This document shows positions 15,779 through 17,518 of a DNA stretch of 17,518 nucleotides, piece after piece. The position numbers and the translations under genes were made by a program. The notes beneath the pieces were generated by a model. It was given only the letters and a program-made list of their open reading frames with translations. It was not told where the DNA came from and ran no database searches. Source of the DNA: Bordetella parapertussis (GTDB lineage Bacteria; Pseudomonadota; Gammaproteobacteria; Burkholderiales; Burkholderiaceae_C); contig CAMCTC010000095.1 in the NCBI GenBank assembly GCA_945878355.1, forward strand, positions 1 to 17,518, given 5' to 3'. The first letter of the stretch is position 1. Each line of letters opens with the position of its first letter.

Positions 15779-16660
15779 TCAGGTGCTTGCGCCAAAGCTC
15801 AGCGGCCATGGTCGCTGGGGCGCGGACCCGGTGTCGATGGGCTTGTCGACACCGTGCTCGTGAGGTTCATCCTCGGTTTGCAATTCGTCAGCAGCGGTGC
15901 CGTAGAGCTCTCGCAGGAAGCTCGGCGTCAAGGCCGCGCTGGGGCCGTCGTAGACCAGCACACCGTCACGCAGCGCCACCACGCGTTCGCAGTAGCGTCG
16001 GGCCAGGCTCACGTGGTGCAGGCTGACGATCAGAGTCATACCCTGCTCGCGGTTCAGGGTTAGCAGCAGGTCCATCACGCGGCGGGTGCTCTCGGGGTCT
16101 AGCGAGGCCACCGGCTCGTCTGCCAGCAATAACTTTGCACCTTGCACCAGCGTGCGGGCGATCGCCGCGCGCTGCTGCTGACCGCCCGACAAGGTGCTCG
16201 CGCGCTGGAAGGCTTGCTCTCCCAAACCCATGGCGTCCAGCGCGTCCAGGGCACGGGCCTGTTCCTGCGGCGTGTATCGGTTGATCATTGCGCGCCATAG
16301 CGGCAACTCGGCGGCCAGGCCGGTCAGCACATTGGTCAACACCGGCAAGCGGCCCACCAGATTGAACTGCTGGAAGATGATGCCTACCTGCCGGCGCAGC
16401 GCCCGGATGTCGGCCGCCACTCGGCCCCCGCTTTGCAGGCTGCGGCCAAAAACTTCTATCGTGCCATCCTGCGCATCCAGCGTTTCCAGACCGCACAAAG
16501 CGCGCAACAGCGTCGACTTCCCCGAACCCGAGGCCCCCAGCAACGCGACGCGTTCACCCTGGCGCACCGTCAGCGACACCTCGCGCAAGGCTGGGCGCGT
16601 CACGTTGAAAGTCTTGCTGGCACGGCTGACGCGCACCGCCATCTGCTTGGCCATATCCAT
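15779..16660 (-). CDS. phnC: Phosphonate ABC transporter ATP-binding protein PhnC
   Basis: The 293-aa ATPase has Walker A GASGSGKST (42-50), Q-loop IIFQQFNLVGRLPVLTNVLTG (a PhnC hallmark), signature LSGGQQQRAAIARTL, Walker B LLLADEP and D-loop VASLDPES, and switch region VSLHHVSLA. The C-terminal tail of about 35 residues (ELQTEDEPHEHGVDKPIDTG onward) is longer than usual and shows no domain. The start is uncertain. The frame is open to 16717, but the upstream codons overlap the Pho-box-like promoter. ATG at 16660, 16654 or 16642 would follow; none has a clear ribosome site. The predicted transcription start (about 16659) falls on the 16660 ATG, suggesting a leaderless message or use of the 16642 ATG (MAVRVSRASKTF), which best fits the family length. 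Confidence 0.9.
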   Translation of the reverse strand: MDMAKQMAVRVSRASKTFNVTRPALREVSLTVRQGERVALLGASGSGKSTLLRALCGLETLDAQDGTIEVFGRSLQSGGRVAADIRALRRQVGIIFQQFNLVGRLPVLTNVLTGLAAELPLWRAMINRYTPQEQARALDALDAMGLGEQAFQRASTLSGGQQQRAAIARTLVQGAKLLLADEPVASLDPESTRRVMDLLLTLNREQGMTLIVSLHHVSLARRYCERVVALRDGVLVYDGPSAALTPSFLRELYGTAADELQTEDEPHEHGVDKPIDTGSAPQRPWPLSFGAST

Positions 16661-16665
16661 ACGGC

Positions 16666-16699
16666 AGCATAAATTCGCCGCATGACAGCATGGTGACGT
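16666..16699 (-). promoter_or_regulatory. Pho-box-like promoter of phnCDE
   Basis: On the minus strand ACGTCAC (16693-16699) and, 11 bp later, CTGTCAT (16682-16688, a perfect consensus half) are followed after exactly 10 nt by TATGCT (16666-16671), a -10-like hexamer. Predicted transcription starts near 16659. Binding by PhoB is inferred. Confidence 0.6.
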
Positions 16700-16813
16700 G
16701 CCCGACAAAGCAAGCACCCGGCATTCAAAGTGCTGTCATGCCGGCGCCGCAAAGTCGCGCCGAGTGCAGTTGGTGGTCGACCAAACCACACCAGAAATGC
16801 TTCGTCGACGTAC

Positions 16814-16893
16814 TGAGCGCCCCGAGGCCGGCCGACGCCGGCCGCCCCCCATGGGGGCCAAGCAAAGTGGCCAAGCCACATTTACTTGAGAGG
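16814..16893 (+). repeat. REP/MITE-like hairpin repeat, copy 2
   Basis: This 80-bp copy is about 90 % identical to 803-882 and has the same orientation. Its GCCGGC/GCCGGC hairpin and a perfect palindrome CCCCCATGGGGG are intact. In the long hairpin GTGGC-CAA-GCCAC is retained, but the outer stem has one C/A mismatch. No flanking duplication of the kind seen at copy 1 is visible: GAGCG is present on the left but not at the right end. It lies 115 bp upstream of the phnC Pho box and next to the ugpC fragment. Confidence 0.75.
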
Positions 16894-16940
16894 CACAGCG
16901 CAGCAGCAAAGCGCTTTCGGCGGGTTCGGTCTCACGACAC

Positions 16941-17246
16941 ATGCGGCCGTGTTGCATCACCGCCACTCGGGTCGACAAGCTCATGGCCTCGGTCTGGTCG
17001 TGGGTGACGAAGGTCGCGCCCAGGCGTCGGTGCAGAACGGCAAGTTCGTCGGGCACCTTGATGCGCAGCTTGGCGTACAGGTTGGACAGCGGCTCGTTCA
17101 TCAGAAAAGCAGCCAGCTGGCGCACCATGGCGCGCGCCAACGCGGCACGCTGGCACTGCCCGCCCGACAGCTGCCCCGGCTTGTGTTGCAGCAACTCGCC
17201 CAGGCCGAGCGAGCGGGCCAGCTCGACCACTTCCGCGTCGATGCGC
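16941..17246 (-). pseudogene. Decayed partial duplicate of ugpC (internal ATPase segment)
   Basis: This 306-bp block matches 11909-12220 of ugpC with about 18 mismatches (near 94 % identity) and one in-frame 6-bp deletion (FVFVTHD becomes FVTHD). It covers residues from about 129 (RIDAEVVELAR) to 230 (VMQHGR). It lacks Walker A and the C-terminal domain. Key residues are ruined: LSGGQRQR is LSGGQCQR, Walker B FLMDEP is FLMNEP, and the D-loop SNLDAK is SNLYAK. Although the frame is still open, the product could not be a working ATPase. The left end is abrupt, about 47 bp after the repeat element, and the right end is abrupt before the tandem repeat. Confidence 0.85.
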
Positions 17247-17300
17247 CGGCGGTCAACGTGGGTGTCGACGTGCGGACCGTTCAGCAAAATAAACCATTTA

Positions 17301-17333
17301 AAGCGCCTAAAGCGCCTAAAGCGCCTAAAGCGC
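17301..17333. repeat. 9-bp tandem repeat (AAGCGCCTA, about 3.7 copies)
   Basis: The unit AAGCGCCTA occurs at 17301-17309, 17310-17318 and 17319-17327, followed by a partial AAGCGC. Because the unit is nine bases it would keep a frame (KAP repeats on the plus strand), but no credible gene contains it. It sits at the boundary between GC-rich and AT-rich DNA. Confidence 0.85.
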
Positions 17334-17518
17334 TCATTTTGTCTAATATTTGACTAAGACAATTGATTGGTAGGACTTACGCAAACCGAACTCAGCTAGC
17401 GCTCAGTTCGGACTTTTGTAGCTGATTTATACGATAGACATTTGGACAGATGGCTTCATGAGTTCTTGCCTCATGTAAGCCGACAGCATCCCTTTTTTAA
17501 CGCTGTAAATATTGCTTT
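17334..17518. other. AT-richer non-coding tail with two hairpins
   Basis: The base composition falls sharply compared with everything to the left and no coding frame is recognisable. Hairpin A has CCGAACT (17386-17392) pairing with AGTTCGG (17405-17411), plus an inner AGC/GCT. Hairpin B has GGCTTCATGAG (17452-17462) pairing with CTCATGTAAGCC (17470-17481), one bulged base and a 7-nt loop, followed by six T at 17493-17498. Hairpin B could be a terminator for a gene outside the window or a mobile-element end. Confidence 0.5.

Noticed and set aside
16678..16717. N-terminal extension of PhnC to an ATG at 16717
   Set aside because: The added residues (MLALSGTSPCC...) are not PhnC-like and the codons coincide with the phased Pho-box units and the -10-like hexamer.
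16733..16740. Plus-strand CTGTCATG as another Pho half-site
   Set aside because: It has no 11-bp-phased partner, and no plus-strand gene starts downstream.
803..16893. The repeats as part of a CRISPR array or tRNA-associated attachment sites
   Set aside because: Only two copies exist 16 kb apart, there are no spacers, and no tRNA-like sequence is found near either copy.
16736..17287. 183-codon minus-strand frame through the ugpC fragment as a functional small ATPase
   Set aside because: It lacks Walker A, has Walker B Asp changed to Asn and the D-loop Asp changed to Tyr, and runs into the repeat element. It is a pseudogene fragment.

Overview
The window is GC-rich (clearly above 60 %) with short 5' leaders, frequent 4-bp stop/start overlaps and family-level resemblances typical of a betaproteobacterium of the order Burkholderiales (Comamonadaceae or a near relative). 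This taxonomic call is inferred from gene style, not from a database match.

The window is essentially one phosphorus-acquisition and arsenate-defence island. All intact complete genes lie on the minus strand, so the biology reads from right to left. (1) 16660-12823: phnC-phnD-phnE, a phosphonate-type ABC importer, followed directly by a phosphonate-associated iron-containing alcohol dehydrogenase. (2) 12600-7380: ugpC-ugpA-ugpE-ugpB, a glycerol-3-phosphate/glycerophosphodiester-type ABC importer, ending with a GpdQ-like metallophosphodiesterase that would release phosphate-containing units from imported diesters. (3) 7125-3740: an arsenic operon of ArsJ type, with GAPDH, ArsJ, ArsC, a decayed scrap resembling the C-terminus of an ACR3 arsenite pump, and ArsR. 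(4) 3413-1230: PhoX, a Tat-exported alkaline phosphatase. At the left edge the 3' end of a plus-strand phytase-like esterase gene enters the window.

Four separate minus-strand transcription units (phoX, GAPDH-arsJ-arsC-arsR, ugpC..., phnC...) are each preceded by 11-bp-phased direct repeats resembling the PhoB box. In each, exactly 10 nt separates the last repeat from a plausible -10 hexamer. If real, this places the arsenate detoxification operon in the Pho regulon together with the phosphate scavenging genes. That is sensible because phosphate-starved cells also take up arsenate.

Both flanks show genome decay. On the left (about 540-1060) is a frameshifted FtsX/MacB-like permease pseudogene split by an 80-bp hairpin-rich REP/MITE-like repeat. 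On the right (16814-16893) is a second, about 90 % identical copy in the same orientation. It is followed by a decayed 306-bp partial duplicate of ugpC (about 94 % identical, Walker B destroyed), a 9-bp tandem repeat, and an abruptly AT-richer tail with two hairpins.
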